Source of the DNA: an uncultured Kordia sp.
GTDB taxonomy: Bacteria > Bacteroidota > Bacteroidia > Flavobacteriales > Flavobacteriaceae
DNA length: 64,000 nucleotides
NCBI RefSeq assembly: GCF_947489565.1
Contig: NZ_CANLEA010000022.1
Coordinates: forward strand, 1-64,000
Direction of reading: 5' to 3'
Shown here: positions 17,718 to 26,093 of the stretch, piece after piece
Layout of the letters: each line of letters opens with the position of its first letter
Numbering within the stretch: position 1 is the stretch's first letter
Position numbers and translations under genes: made by a program
The notes under the pieces: generated by a model
Seen by the model: only the letters and a program-made list of their open reading frames with translations
Databases searched by the model: none
Told to the model about the DNA's origin: nothing

Positions 17718-18413
17718 TTAGTCAAAAATCTCTGCTTCCAAGCGTTCTTCAATCACTTGATCGTCTTTTTTGTAAACATAATACGAATGATTGTTTTCGT
17801 TAAGCGACATCGCTTTGACAGGTTTTCCGTTTTCAAAAATAATTCCAGATAAATCATCACAAGCATATCCATCAGTTAAGATTCCGCTGGCAATATTGCT
17901 ATGAAATAATGGACGACGCGATGGCTCTGAATGGTAATGCGGACAATGACTAAACGGCAAGAAATTGAAACCTTCTACAAAAGTTAATTGTTTGGGACGT
18001 GAATCTGTAAATCCGCCATTAAACCAACATAAAGAACCGGCACTTCCGCCTGCTAATACAATTCCTTGATGGTATGCTTTCATGAGTGCTTTGTCTATTT
18101 CGTGCGCTTTCAATAATGTCATCATGTTCAATGTATTTCCACCACCTATAATGATAGCATCCATTTGCAATAAATAATCTTCAAAATCCCAGTCTTGTGA
18201 ACTCGAACTAATCCAGATTTTCATTACATGTGGTTCTATTTCCAAATCATGACATAACTCATACCAATATTCAATATACCAAGCGGCATCGCCTGTAGCT
18301 GTTGGCAAAAAGCAAATTCGCGGTTTCTTTTTTCCTGTAAGTGCTGCTGTATATCTTACAAATCCTTGATTGACTTGTCCGCCGTAAACGAATAAAGTTG
18401 GTGTATCACTCAT
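17718..18413 (-). CDS. pepE: Peptidase E family protein (S51)
   Basis: A 231-residue cytoplasmic protein of the S51 class-I glutamine-amidotransferase-like fold. It has IIIGGGNTLNM (residues 87-97) and the nucleophile elbow AGGSAGSLCW, with Ser124 as the likely catalytic residue. Later His residues (SHCPHYHSE) could complete the site. Peptidase E cleaves N-terminal Asp-x dipeptides. The subfamily here differs from the E. coli PepE elbow (GWSAG), so substrate is uncertain. Its ATG overlaps the stop of the upstream secreted-protein gene by 4 bases. Confidence 0.8.
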   Translation of the reverse strand: MSDTPTLFVYGGQVNQGFVRYTAALTGKKKPRICFLPTATGDAAWYIEYWYELCHDLEIEPHVMKIWISSSSQDWDFEDYLLQMDAIIIGGGNTLNMMTLLKAHEIDKALMKAYHQGIVLAGGSAGSLCWFNGGFTDSRPKQLTFVEGFNFLPFSHCPHYHSEPSRRPLFHSNIASGILTDGYACDDLSGIIFENGKPVKAMSLNENNHSYYVYKKDDQVIEERLEAEIFD

Positions 18414-19381
18414 TGTTTTCTTCTATTCGGTTTTCTAATTTTTGATTCACTTGTAGGTTGCGTAAATGGAGAATATGGATGCTTCCTTGCAGATGTCATT
18501 CTCCTTTTTTGTTCTTGTATTCGCATCCAACCTTTCGGATCGTATTTGGTCCAATATGCTTTGTAGAATTTTTTACTATCTGTATCATTTCGTATAAAAT
18601 CTGAAAAAAGTGCTACAACTTTATCGCGATAAGGCGATTTTTCATCAAGCATATCATAGTTATTTTCGTCAAAAACCATGATAGACGCATAAATGGTTTT
18701 TCTGGATTCTAATCCTCTGGCTACTATTGTAAACTTTTTGTCATCATCTTCAAACAGTTTTACATTCATCCAAACCAATTCTGGAAGGCGTTGAGATGCA
18801 TTTCTGTAAATTTCCTTAGACCAATTCCCAAAGCGATCATACAATACTTTTTTGGTATAAAATGCCGTAGATACACATTCATACTTCACTTCATTAATTT
18901 CTATGGTATCATTACCTACAATCGGTCTAAACTTGTGATACAAAATACCTCCAAAGTCTTTTTTAAGTGTCTTTTTACAGCGTTTTCCTATCGGCGTTAT
19001 TTCATGGTATTCTCTCGCATATTCTTCATTCAAAGAGCCATTCGGTAAAATCAGCTCTTTATTCAATAACAATTGAACGATATCTTTTTGGGAAGTCACT
19101 TTTACTTCTGGAAAAGCAGCATCAATATCCTGTTTTAAAAAATAAATTTTTGTGTTAGGATAGTACTTCTCTGCTCTTACATTATATTTTTTAGAGAGTT
19201 GAACTTTGATAATTTGCTTATTGGTTTTTAAATCATAAATAAAGAAGTTTTTCTTGTTCTTTTTTATGATTTTCACATAAGGTTCACCTTCTATATAAGC
19301 AATGCCTTCTTCTACAACAATGTCTTGAGCCAACACAACTTGAATGCAAAAAACAAGCAACAGCGTAAGATACTTTTTCAT
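18410..19381 (-). CDS. Hypothetical exported protein
   Basis: A 323-residue protein with signal peptide MKKYLTLLLVFCIQVVLAQ. The mature region mixes strands and helices and has two Cys (about residues 135 and 169). The C-terminal 30 residues are Arg/Lys/Pro/Ser-rich. No domain is recognised. It overlaps pepE by 4 bases and follows another secreted protein by 38 bases, giving a three-gene minus-strand operon. Confidence 0.75.
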   Translation of the reverse strand: MKKYLTLLLVFCIQVVLAQDIVVEEGIAYIEGEPYVKIIKKNKKNFFIYDLKTNKQIIKVQLSKKYNVRAEKYYPNTKIYFLKQDIDAAFPEVKVTSQKDIVQLLLNKELILPNGSLNEEYAREYHEITPIGKRCKKTLKKDFGGILYHKFRPIVGNDTIEINEVKYECVSTAFYTKKVLYDRFGNWSKEIYRNASQRLPELVWMNVKLFEDDDKKFTIVARGLESRKTIYASIMVFDENNYDMLDEKSPYRDKVVALFSDFIRNDTDSKKFYKAYWTKYDPKGWMRIQEQKRRMTSARKHPYSPFTQPTSESKIRKPNRRKQ

Positions 19382-19419
19382 GGTAAAATTTTCGGTTTGT
19401 GACCGTAAGATATGGAATT

Positions 19420-19860
19420 TTAACTTTTTCTTATAACAATTTCTTTAGATTGATGTGTTATGTTTTCTTTATGGAATAGATTTTTTCGGAATTCGGCAGG
19501 TTTTTTATCGTTCAATAGTAGAAGTTCTCCCTTTTCTTTGATGAGTTTTTGAAAATTTTCTTCGCGTTGTTCGTATTGTGCTTTGTCTTTGTACGTCGTA
19601 ATTAACATGAGATGAAACGGTGCTTCTTCGGAATACGGAGTTTCCATGATTTCAAAAGAAGCAATGTATCCTTTCTTTATCGCCATGGTACGTAAAATTT
19701 TCCAGTTGTATTCGTAATAAAAAATGGTCTCTGCCCTATTTCCATCTACAATTTGCACAAAATCTACGGTAGAAATGCGTTCACTTTTTTGCGCAATTAC
19801 ATATTGAATGGACATTAAAAAAAGAAGTACGAAACATGTTTTTGATGTGATGATTTTCAT
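19420..19860 (-). CDS. Hypothetical exported protein, possible dimeric alpha-beta barrel
   Basis: A 146-residue protein with signal peptide MKIITSKTCFVLLFLMSIQYVIAQ. The mature part has a pattern reminiscent of dimeric alpha-beta barrel (NIPSNAP/DUF1330-type) domains: a helix with repeated Glu/Lys, strand FHLMLITTYKDKAQYEQREENF, and a final basic tail. The assignment is tentative. It is the first gene of the operon that continues with the 323-aa protein and pepE. Confidence 0.65.
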   Translation of the reverse strand: MKIITSKTCFVLLFLMSIQYVIAQKSERISTVDFVQIVDGNRAETIFYYEYNWKILRTMAIKKGYIASFEIMETPYSEEAPFHLMLITTYKDKAQYEQREENFQKLIKEKGELLLLNDKKPAEFRKNLFHKENITHQSKEIVIRKS

Positions 19861-19892
19861 GATGATTGATTGTTTATTTCAAAAAAAGATAC

Positions 19893-19915
19893 AAAAAAAG
19901 CGACTTTACAGTCGC
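19893..19915 (-). terminator. Terminator of the obgE operon
   Basis: On the minus strand the 6-bp GC-rich stem GCGACT-N4-AGTCGC is followed by T7, starting 6 bases after the obgE stop. Confidence 0.85.
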
Positions 19916-19921
19916 TCATTA

Positions 19922-20920
19922 TTATTTGTTTAACATTTCCCAGAGTTTGTCTTTAAGTTCCATGATGCCTAATTGCGCCACGGAAGAGATAAACATATAC
20001 GGAACGTTTAAATCTTTATCGAGTTCTACGCGCATTTCTGCGATCAACTCATCATCAAGCATATCTGATTTTGAAATGGCAATGAAACGTTCTTTATCGA
20101 GCATTTCGGGATTGTATTTCTTTAATTCGTTGAGTAAGATGTCGTATTCTTTGGAAATATCGGCACTATCTACAGGAATCAAAAAGAGCAAGGTTGAGTT
20201 TCGTTCAATATGACGTAAAAAGTAATATCCCAAGCCTTTTCCTTCAGAAGCTCCTTCAATAATTCCAGGAATATCTGCCATGACAAACGATTTGTAATCT
20301 CGGTATTCTACAATTCCCAAATTAGGTTTTAAGGTTGTAAACTCGTAATCGCCAATTTTAGGTTTTGCCGAAGTAATGACTGATAATAATGTTGATTTTC
20401 CAGCATTTGGAAATCCTACCAAACCAACATCTGCCAATACTTTTAATTCCAGAATTATATCAATTTCTTCGCCCGGAATTCCCGGTTGTGCATATCGTGG
20501 AGTTTGATTTGTAGGCGATTTAAAATGCCAGTTTCCACGTCCGCCTTTTCCACCTTGCGCAATGATGCGCTCTTCATCATGTCCCGTAATTTCAAAAAGT
20601 ATTTTATTCGTTTCTGTATCACGAACTACGGTTCCTAACGGTACATCTAAGTAGACGTCTTGTCCATCGGCTCCTGTACTTCTATTTCCACTTCCGTGCG
20701 ATCCGTGTTCAGCTTTGTAATGCCTTTTTAATTTGAAATGAAATAAGGTCCAAAGGTTTTGGTTTCCGCGCAAAATAATATGTCCTCCACGTCCGCCATC
20801 GCCACCATCTGGTCCGCCTTTTGCGTTGTACTTTTCACGAAGTAGGTGCATAGAACCCTTTCCTCCGTTTCCGGAAGTCAAATGCATTTTTACATAATCT
20901 ACAAAATTCCCTTCTGTCAT
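19922..20920 (-). CDS. obgE: GTPase ObgE/CgtA
   Basis: A 332-residue Obg GTPase, which binds the large ribosomal subunit and links GTP or ppGpp level to ribosome assembly and growth. The Gly-rich Obg fold fills residues 1-157 ([11 protein letters not shown] at 36-46, GGKGGRGN). The G domain follows, with P-loop GFPNAGKS (169-176), G3 DIPG (216-219) and the NKXD-equivalent written SKSD near residue 280. There is no C-terminal OCT domain, as usual in Bacteroidota. It is last in the hpt-adk, DUF3050, obgE run, 18 bases after the DUF3050 stop. Confidence 0.97.
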   Translation of the reverse strand: MTEGNFVDYVKMHLTSGNGGKGSMHLLREKYNAKGGPDGGDGGRGGHIILRGNQNLWTLFHFKLKRHYKAEHGSHGSGNRSTGADGQDVYLDVPLGTVVRDTETNKILFEITGHDEERIIAQGGKGGRGNWHFKSPTNQTPRYAQPGIPGEEIDIILELKVLADVGLVGFPNAGKSTLLSVITSAKPKIGDYEFTTLKPNLGIVEYRDYKSFVMADIPGIIEGASEGKGLGYYFLRHIERNSTLLFLIPVDSADISKEYDILLNELKKYNPEMLDKERFIAISKSDMLDDELIAEMRVELDKDLNVPYMFISSVAQLGIMELKDKLWEMLNK

Positions 20921-20938
20921 TGTCTCTATTTTTGTTCG

Positions 20939-21745
20939 CTACGCGAATTGTCGCTGCGAATGTACTTCTATTTCTTGTTCAATTGCCGTCCAAAGTGCAA
21001 TTCTATGTTGCAAAGCTTCTTTGCTTATCGCAACACATTCTGCCCATTTCTGAGCGTCTGAGCCGCATAACTCTTGAATCATCTGTAAAGCTAAGGGTCC
21101 GTGTTCGTCTCCATCAAGCTCAATATGTCGTTCTAAATAATAAATAAATTTATCTAGATTCACATCGATTCCCTTTTGATCAATTCCTTTGACCATTTCC
21201 AAAAACATATCTGGAATTAAATCTTCTCGACCAAAAGTAAATACTGCTGCAATTTTATGTACTTCTTGTGTTTCAATCACTGCAAAGGTAAAGTTAACAA
21301 ATTCTTGCACTGCTTTTGGTGCGTTTACCGCAATCAAGCTTTCTGCAATGCTTTTACCATTTGTAATCTGCGTGATACACGCTGTAATTTTCGCTGTATT
21401 TGCCACTGATGCTTCCATAGCTTCCACATACATTTCGTAGTGACTCATTGGCGTTCCGTCTTTGTCAATATCGCTTTCTTCTCCAAAAACAATTTCATTG
21501 ATAAAACGTCTTGTAATAGGATTTCCTTTTGGAGTCCAAGGCAAACTTGTCTGCGTTAAATGTATTTGTAATGCTTTCAATAATGACATAAAATCAAATA
21601 CGGCAAACACATGATATTCCATAAACGTATTCAACGCTGCTACAGAATTCACTTTGTTATATAAAGAATGTGCCACTATTTGTTGTTGTAGTGGCGCCAA
21701 TTCTTGTGTAAGTTTTTGTATGTATATTTCGTTATTATAAACCAT
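20939..21745 (-). CDS. DUF3050 domain protein
   Basis: A 268-residue, mostly helical protein matching DUF3050, a family thought to have a heme-oxygenase-like fold. It has an N-terminal YNKVNSVAALNTFMEYHVFAVFDFMSL stretch (in part HVFAVWDFMSLLK-like), repeated His/Glu pairs (SHYEMYVEAM, YLERHIELDGDEHGP) that could bind metal, and TFGREDLIPDMF. The role is unknown, but the His/Glu layout suits a diiron or heme-oxygenase-like oxidase (inference). The ATG at 21745 overlaps the end of hpt-adk by 11 bases; a TTG one codon earlier is ignored. Confidence 0.85.
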   Translation of the reverse strand: MVYNNEIYIQKLTQELAPLQQQIVAHSLYNKVNSVAALNTFMEYHVFAVFDFMSLLKALQIHLTQTSLPWTPKGNPITRRFINEIVFGEESDIDKDGTPMSHYEMYVEAMEASVANTAKITACITQITNGKSIAESLIAVNAPKAVQEFVNFTFAVIETQEVHKIAAVFTFGREDLIPDMFLEMVKGIDQKGIDVNLDKFIYYLERHIELDGDEHGPLALQMIQELCGSDAQKWAECVAISKEALQHRIALWTAIEQEIEVHSQRQFA

Positions 21746-22838
21746 CAATAACAGCGTTTAAACGAACTGTAATTTCTTCAATAGTTCCAATACCATTTAC
21801 ACGGTGAAACTTGTTTTGTTTCTTATAAAAGTCAATTAATGGAGCTGTTTTTTGATTGTATTCGTCAAAACGATTTCTAATTTTTTCTTCGTCCTGATCA
21901 TCTGCACGACCACTTACTTTTCCACGTTCCAGTAAACGTTGAATTAAAATTTCATCGTCAGCTTGCATCGCAATTGTTGCAGAAATCCCCATGTCTTTTG
22001 ACGTTAGATAATTATCTAGTGCTTCTGCTTGTGCTGTAGTTCTTGGGAAACCATCAAAAATAAATCCGTTAGCTTCTGGGTTTTTCTCTACTTCAGCTTG
22101 TAACATATTAATAGTTACTTCATCAGGAACTAAATCTCCTTTGTCCATGAATGACTTGGCTAAAATTCCTAATTCAGTTCCGTTTTTTATGTTATATCTA
22201 AATACGTCTCCTGTAGAAATATGTACCAAGTTGTACTTTTCTTTTAAGAAGTTTGCTTGTGTTCCTTTTCCAGCACCTGGCTTTCCGAATAAAATTAAAT
22301 TGATCATGTTGTGATTGTGTAATTGATAAACTTCGGGTAAGTTTCTTCCCAATTCGTCATAGTCTAATCCGTAGCCTACAATAAATTCGTTAGGAATTTC
22401 CATCCCGATATAATCTATTTTGTGTTGTTTTTGATATGCGTTTGGCTTAAAGAATAAAGTTCCAACTTTAAAGTTCTTTACTTTTTTTGCCTTAAATATT
22501 TTGTGTAATTCTTCTAAAGTGTTTCCTGTATCAATAATATCTTCCAAAACAACTACTGTTCTTCCTTCAATGTCTTGAGAAAGTCCAATGAGTTCCTTAA
22601 TGTCTCCAGAAGAAGTTCCGTGATAAGAAGCTAATTTTATAAAACTCATCTCACAGGTATATGGATAGATTTTCATAAAATCTGAGAAAAACATAAAGAC
22701 ACCATTCAAGATTCCGATAAAAATTGGATTTTCATCTTTTAAATCTTCTGCCATTTCTGAAGCTAGTTTAGCAACAGTCTCCTGAATTTGAGTTTCAGAG
22801 ATAAATTTTTTGAAATATTTATCGTGTAGTTTAATCAC
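21735..22838 (-). CDS. adk: Fused hypoxanthine phosphoribosyltransferase and adenylate kinase
   Basis: A 367-residue bifunctional protein. Residues 1-177 are a hypoxanthine phosphoribosyltransferase with the PRPP loop VVVLEDIIDTGNTL (95-108). Residues 178-367 are a complete adenylate kinase beginning at its own Met, with P-loop GKPGAGKGTQ (185-194), the NMP-binding part (STGDVFR), GFPRTTAQA and the LERGKVSGRADD lid, which is short as in non-zinc enzymes. The fusion joins purine salvage (hypoxanthine/guanine to IMP/GMP) with AMP to ADP conversion; such fusions occur in Flavobacteriaceae. It is head of the DUF3050-obgE operon and diverges from purK. Confidence 0.95.
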   Translation of the reverse strand: MIKLHDKYFKKFISETQIQETVAKLASEMAEDLKDENPIFIGILNGVFMFFSDFMKIYPYTCEMSFIKLASYHGTSSGDIKELIGLSQDIEGRTVVVLEDIIDTGNTLEELHKIFKAKKVKNFKVGTLFFKPNAYQKQHKIDYIGMEIPNEFIVGYGLDYDELGRNLPEVYQLHNHNMINLILFGKPGAGKGTQANFLKEKYNLVHISTGDVFRYNIKNGTELGILAKSFMDKGDLVPDEVTINMLQAEVEKNPEANGFIFDGFPRTTAQAEALDNYLTSKDMGISATIAMQADDEILIQRLLERGKVSGRADDQDEEKIRNRFDEYNQKTAPLIDFYKKQNKFHRVNGIGTIEEITVRLNAVIDGL

Positions 22839-23009
22839 GTTTTAACTGTGTTTTTAAATGATAAAATCGTCCTTTTTCTAGCTAAAAAATGCAACATTTT
22901 ATCTGTTTTTATCTTCCAAATACTAGTACAGAATCATTTTAAAGGTGCAAAGATACAAATTGATTTATGAATAACGTTTAACGAGTTTACTTTTACGAGT
23001 TTAGATTTG

Positions 23010-23017
23010 TACTTTTG
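23010..23017 (+). promoter_or_regulatory. Candidate -7 box of purK
   Basis: TACTTTTG matches TAnnTTTG and lies 19 bases before the purK ATG. The -33 TTG is not clear. Confidence 0.45.
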
Positions 23018-23036
23018 TCACAAAATGTGAAAACTA

Positions 23037-24191
23037 ATGAATTATTTCTCCTCTAATTTTAAATTAGGAATTCTAGGTGGCGGCCAATTAGGAAAAATGC
23101 TGCTGTATACCACGCGAAAGTTTGATGTGTATACTTCCGTATTAGATCCAAGTGCCGAAGCACCTTGCAAAATAGCCTGTAATGATTTTCATCAAGGCGA
23201 CTTGATGGATTTTGAAACTGTATATAATTTTGGTAAAAATGTAGACGTGTTGACTTTTGAGATTGAACACGTAAATGTAGATGCTTTGCAAAAGCTTGAA
23301 GATGAAGGTGTGCATGTATATCCATCTGCAAAAACATTACAAACCATTCAGAATAAAGGTATTCAAAAGCTTTTTTATCAGAAACACAACATTCCTACGG
23401 CTCCATTTTCTATATATATGTCGTTAGAAGAGCTAATCCATAGTGTAGAAAATGATGTGATTTCTATTCCGTTTGTGTGGAAGAGTACACAGTTTGGATA
23501 TGATGGAACTGGCGTAAAAGTAGTACGTACTATTGAAGATTTGGAAAATTTACCCAATGTAGAATGCATGTGCGAACAATTGGTCGATTTTAAAAATGAA
23601 CTCGCTGTAATTGTCGCTAGAAATGTTTCTGGAGAAATTAAAACATATCCTGTAGTGGAGATGGAATTTCATCCAGAAGCCAATCAAGTGGAATATGTTA
23701 TTTGTCCAGCACGAATTCCAGCTGCAATTGAAGCAAAAGCAACTCAAGTAGCATTGCAAGTTTCTGAAGCGTTTGAACATACTGGGATTTTAGCCGTAGA
23801 AATGTTTCAAACTCAAGATGATGAGATTTTAGTAAACGAAGTTGCGCCAAGACCTCATAATAGCGGACATTATAGTATTGAAGCCAGTTATACAGATCAG
23901 TTTGAACAACATATTCGCGCAATTTTGAATCTTCCGTTAGGTAAAACAGGAAGCAAAGTGGCAGGAATTATGGTCAATTTGGTTGGTGCCGAAGGACATA
24001 CTGGCGATGTGGTATATGAGAATATTGAAAAAATTATGCAGCTTGATGGTGTAACACCACATATTTATGGTAAAAAACAAACGCGTCCGTTTCGTAAAAT
24101 GGGACATGTAACTATTGTAAATAAAGATGTTGCAGAAGCACGAAAAGTAGCCGCAACCGTAAAACAAACAATCAACGTAATTAGCAAATAA
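23037..24191 (+). CDS. purK: N5-carboxyaminoimidazole ribonucleotide synthase
   Basis: A 384-residue ATP-grasp enzyme that converts AIR, ATP and bicarbonate to N5-CAIR in purine synthesis. The N-terminal ILGGGQLGKM nucleotide-fold loop, the central ATP-grasp region (FVWKSTQFGYDGTGV, then EQLVDFKNELAVIVAR), the metal-binding LVNEVAPRPHNSGHY and the C-terminal domain are all present at usual family length. purE follows after one base, so the two successive steps are co-transcribed. Divergent from hpt-adk, which groups purine synthesis and salvage. Confidence 0.97.
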   Translation: MNYFSSNFKLGILGGGQLGKMLLYTTRKFDVYTSVLDPSAEAPCKIACNDFHQGDLMDFETVYNFGKNVDVLTFEIEHVNVDALQKLEDEGVHVYPSAKTLQTIQNKGIQKLFYQKHNIPTAPFSIYMSLEELIHSVENDVISIPFVWKSTQFGYDGTGVKVVRTIEDLENLPNVECMCEQLVDFKNELAVIVARNVSGEIKTYPVVEMEFHPEANQVEYVICPARIPAAIEAKATQVALQVSEAFEHTGILAVEMFQTQDDEILVNEVAPRPHNSGHYSIEASYTDQFEQHIRAILNLPLGKTGSKVAGIMVNLVGAEGHTGDVVYENIEKIMQLDGVTPHIYGKKQTRPFRKMGHVTIVNKDVAEARKVAATVKQTINVISK

Positions 24192-24192
24192 T

Positions 24193-24678
24193 ATGGCAAA
24201 AGTGGGAATTATTATGGGAAGCACAAGTGATCTTCCTATAATGCAAGAAGCAATTGATATTTTAAAAGGGTTTGATATTGAGATTGAAGTCGATATTGTT
24301 TCGGCACATCGAACTCCTGAGAAGTTATTCGATTATGGAAAAAATGCACATACACGTGGTATTAGTGTTGTGATTGCAGGTGCTGGTGGCGCAGCGCATT
24401 TGCCTGGCATGGTGGCTTCCTTATCTCCATTGCCTGTCATTGGTGTTCCCGTAAAATCTAGAAATTCTATTGATGGTTGGGATTCTGTATTGTCTATTTT
24501 ACAAATGCCTGGTGGCGTTCCTGTAGCAACGGTTGCATTAGATGGAGCAAAAAATGCTGGAATTTTAGCCGCTCAAATTATTGGTAGTTCTGACAAATGT
24601 GTGTTGGATAAAATTTTAGTATACAAAGAAGGATTGAAACAAAAAGTGATAGAAGGCGCTAAAAAAGTGTCTCAATAA
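24193..24678 (+). CDS. purE: N5-carboxyaminoimidazole ribonucleotide mutase
   Basis: A 161-residue class I PurE, which moves the carboxyl group of N5-CAIR to give CAIR. It has GIIMGSTSDLP at the N-terminus, the active-site SAHRTPEKL, and GAGGAAHLPGM plus the GVPVKSRNSIDGWDS loop. It forms an octamer in known cases. It starts one base after purK and ends 25 bases before a strong terminator. Confidence 0.97.
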   Translation: MAKVGIIMGSTSDLPIMQEAIDILKGFDIEIEVDIVSAHRTPEKLFDYGKNAHTRGISVVIAGAGGAAHLPGMVASLSPLPVIGVPVKSRNSIDGWDSVLSILQMPGGVPVATVALDGAKNAGILAAQIIGSSDKCVLDKILVYKEGLKQKVIEGAKKVSQ

Positions 24679-24703
24679 AAAAACACAACATTTTAAAAAT
24701 AGT

Positions 24704-24731
24704 AAAAGCCGCTTCGAAAAGCGGCTTTTTT
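24704..24731 (+). terminator. Terminator of purKE
   Basis: An 11-bp perfect stem with a CGAA tetraloop (24704-24714 with 24719-24729) is followed by further T. It is a textbook intrinsic terminator. Confidence 0.95.
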
Positions 24732-25224
24732 ATCTTTACAAACCATTCAAAAATAAAACTAACCTACCATATTATTAATCATTTTTTACCCCAAAAATAA
24801 ATTTTGGATAAAGTAGTTTGTATTGATGATTCAAATGTATTGCATTGCGCGTTTTTTCTAGTATTCTGATACGTAAAAATTGGTTTTATCGTTGAAATGA
24901 CTAAACTTTTCGATGAAAGACATTTCTGCTCCTAAAACGTTTATTTTAGCCTCAACTCAATACATAAAAAAACCCTCTAAGTTTCCTTAAAGGGTTTTAC
25001 ATCAACCAATCCATTTTAATTATAATACAGTTAATAGGGCTATCAACATTGTAATTATGCGTCAAGTAGGTTACATATATTGTTAAACCATGAAAAAAAT
25101 TTATCTCTACTAAATCAACAGGACAAAATTCCTAATTATCTGATAGTTTGAAGAATAGCGAAAAAAGTTTCTTTAAGGAATCGATAAAGCGCATTAATTA
25201 TCGATAAAGTGTATTTTAGTATGT
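24732..25224. other. Intergenic region between convergent purE and T9SS gene
   Basis: About 490 bases without a recognisable gene. It holds a hairpin at 24969-24998 and a two-copy 20-base direct repeat (TCGATAAAGYGYATT, at 25181 and 25201). Nothing else is seen. Confidence 0.5.
24968..24998 (-). terminator. Probable terminator of the T9SS gene pair
   Basis: An 8-bp outer stem (AAAACCCT with AGGGTTTT) and a 4-bp inner stem with a TTTC loop are separated by one mismatch. On the minus strand it ends in a T7 run. It lies about 230 bases past the stop of the gene at 25225. Confidence 0.6.
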
Positions 25225-26013
25225 CTATTTTACAATTTTCTTGGTAATTTTTGCTCCAACTGTAGTTGTATACTGTAAAATGTAGATGCCGCTTGCTATG
25301 TTTTTGAGCAGAATTTCGTTGGTAAAATGAGAAGAAAAGATTTGTTTCCCAATACTATTAAACATTTTTACTGTTTTTATATCGTTTCGTTGGCTATATA
25401 GCTTTAATCGATCAGAAGAAAAATACGCGTATACTTTATCAGAAGCGTCTTCTACATCTATAATATCTAATGTATTGTGATAATCAAGATTCAGAAAAAA
25501 ACGATCATGTAACTCTCCTGTAACTCCTGAAAACGTATAAGCAGTTTGGCGTAAATCGGTAAATACATTTTGATCTCTGTCTTCTAAAATAATATCAAAA
25601 TCAGGACTCAAAAATTCAGCATCAATAGATATGGTATAAGATCCATCGGAAGTGAGTTCGCATCCTAAAGGTACTTGTACGTTTACATTCGTAAGCTCTG
25701 GCAATGCCTGAATGGAAAGTCGTGTAGTTCCTAAAAACGAATAGAATTCTATGGCAGCACCATCATTGATAAAAGGGCCATCATATCCGTCATCATAATC
25801 CACAGTTCCTTCCGGAATGAATCCTAGTAAAATTGTAACAAAAGAGCCATTTCCTGCTAAACGTAACGAAATACGTCCATCAGTTGGACTGTTTTCTGCG
25901 TTTTTAACATACGCTGCTTTACCTTCTTTGGAAGTGTTATGATGATTGATTTGACTATATGACGTAAAGCATACACCCAAAAATAGGAGATATATGAGTA
26001 GATTCGTTTTCAT
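25225..26013 (-). CDS. T9SS sorting-domain protein, short paralogue of the upstream gene
   Basis: A 262-residue protein with a signal peptide ending at TSYSQ. After a short linker it aligns through its whole length with the last ~230 residues of the 817-aa protein encoded just upstream (DGRISLRLAGNG, GPFINDGAAIEFYSF, QALPELTNV, ILEDRDQ, TDLRQTAYTF). It ends in a type A T9SS sorting domain (KMFNSIGKQI through GIYILQYTT). It looks like a partial duplicate that lost the LamG part. Function unknown, surface or secreted. Confidence 0.8.
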   Translation of the reverse strand: MKTNLLIYLLFLGVCFTSYSQINHHNTSKEGKAAYVKNAENSPTDGRISLRLAGNGSFVTILLGFIPEGTVDYDDGYDGPFINDGAAIEFYSFLGTTRLSIQALPELTNVNVQVPLGCELTSDGSYTISIDAEFLSPDFDIILEDRDQNVFTDLRQTAYTFSGVTGELHDRFFLNLDYHNTLDIIDVEDASDKVYAYFSSDRLKLYSQRNDIKTVKMFNSIGKQIFSSHFTNEILLKNIASGIYILQYTTTVGAKITKKIVK

Positions 26014-26093
26014 GGTAGAGATTGTTTAAGGTGTAATTAAAACCTCTACGGCAATATTAAACAAAATTTACGTGTCCTACATATTTCTCACTG

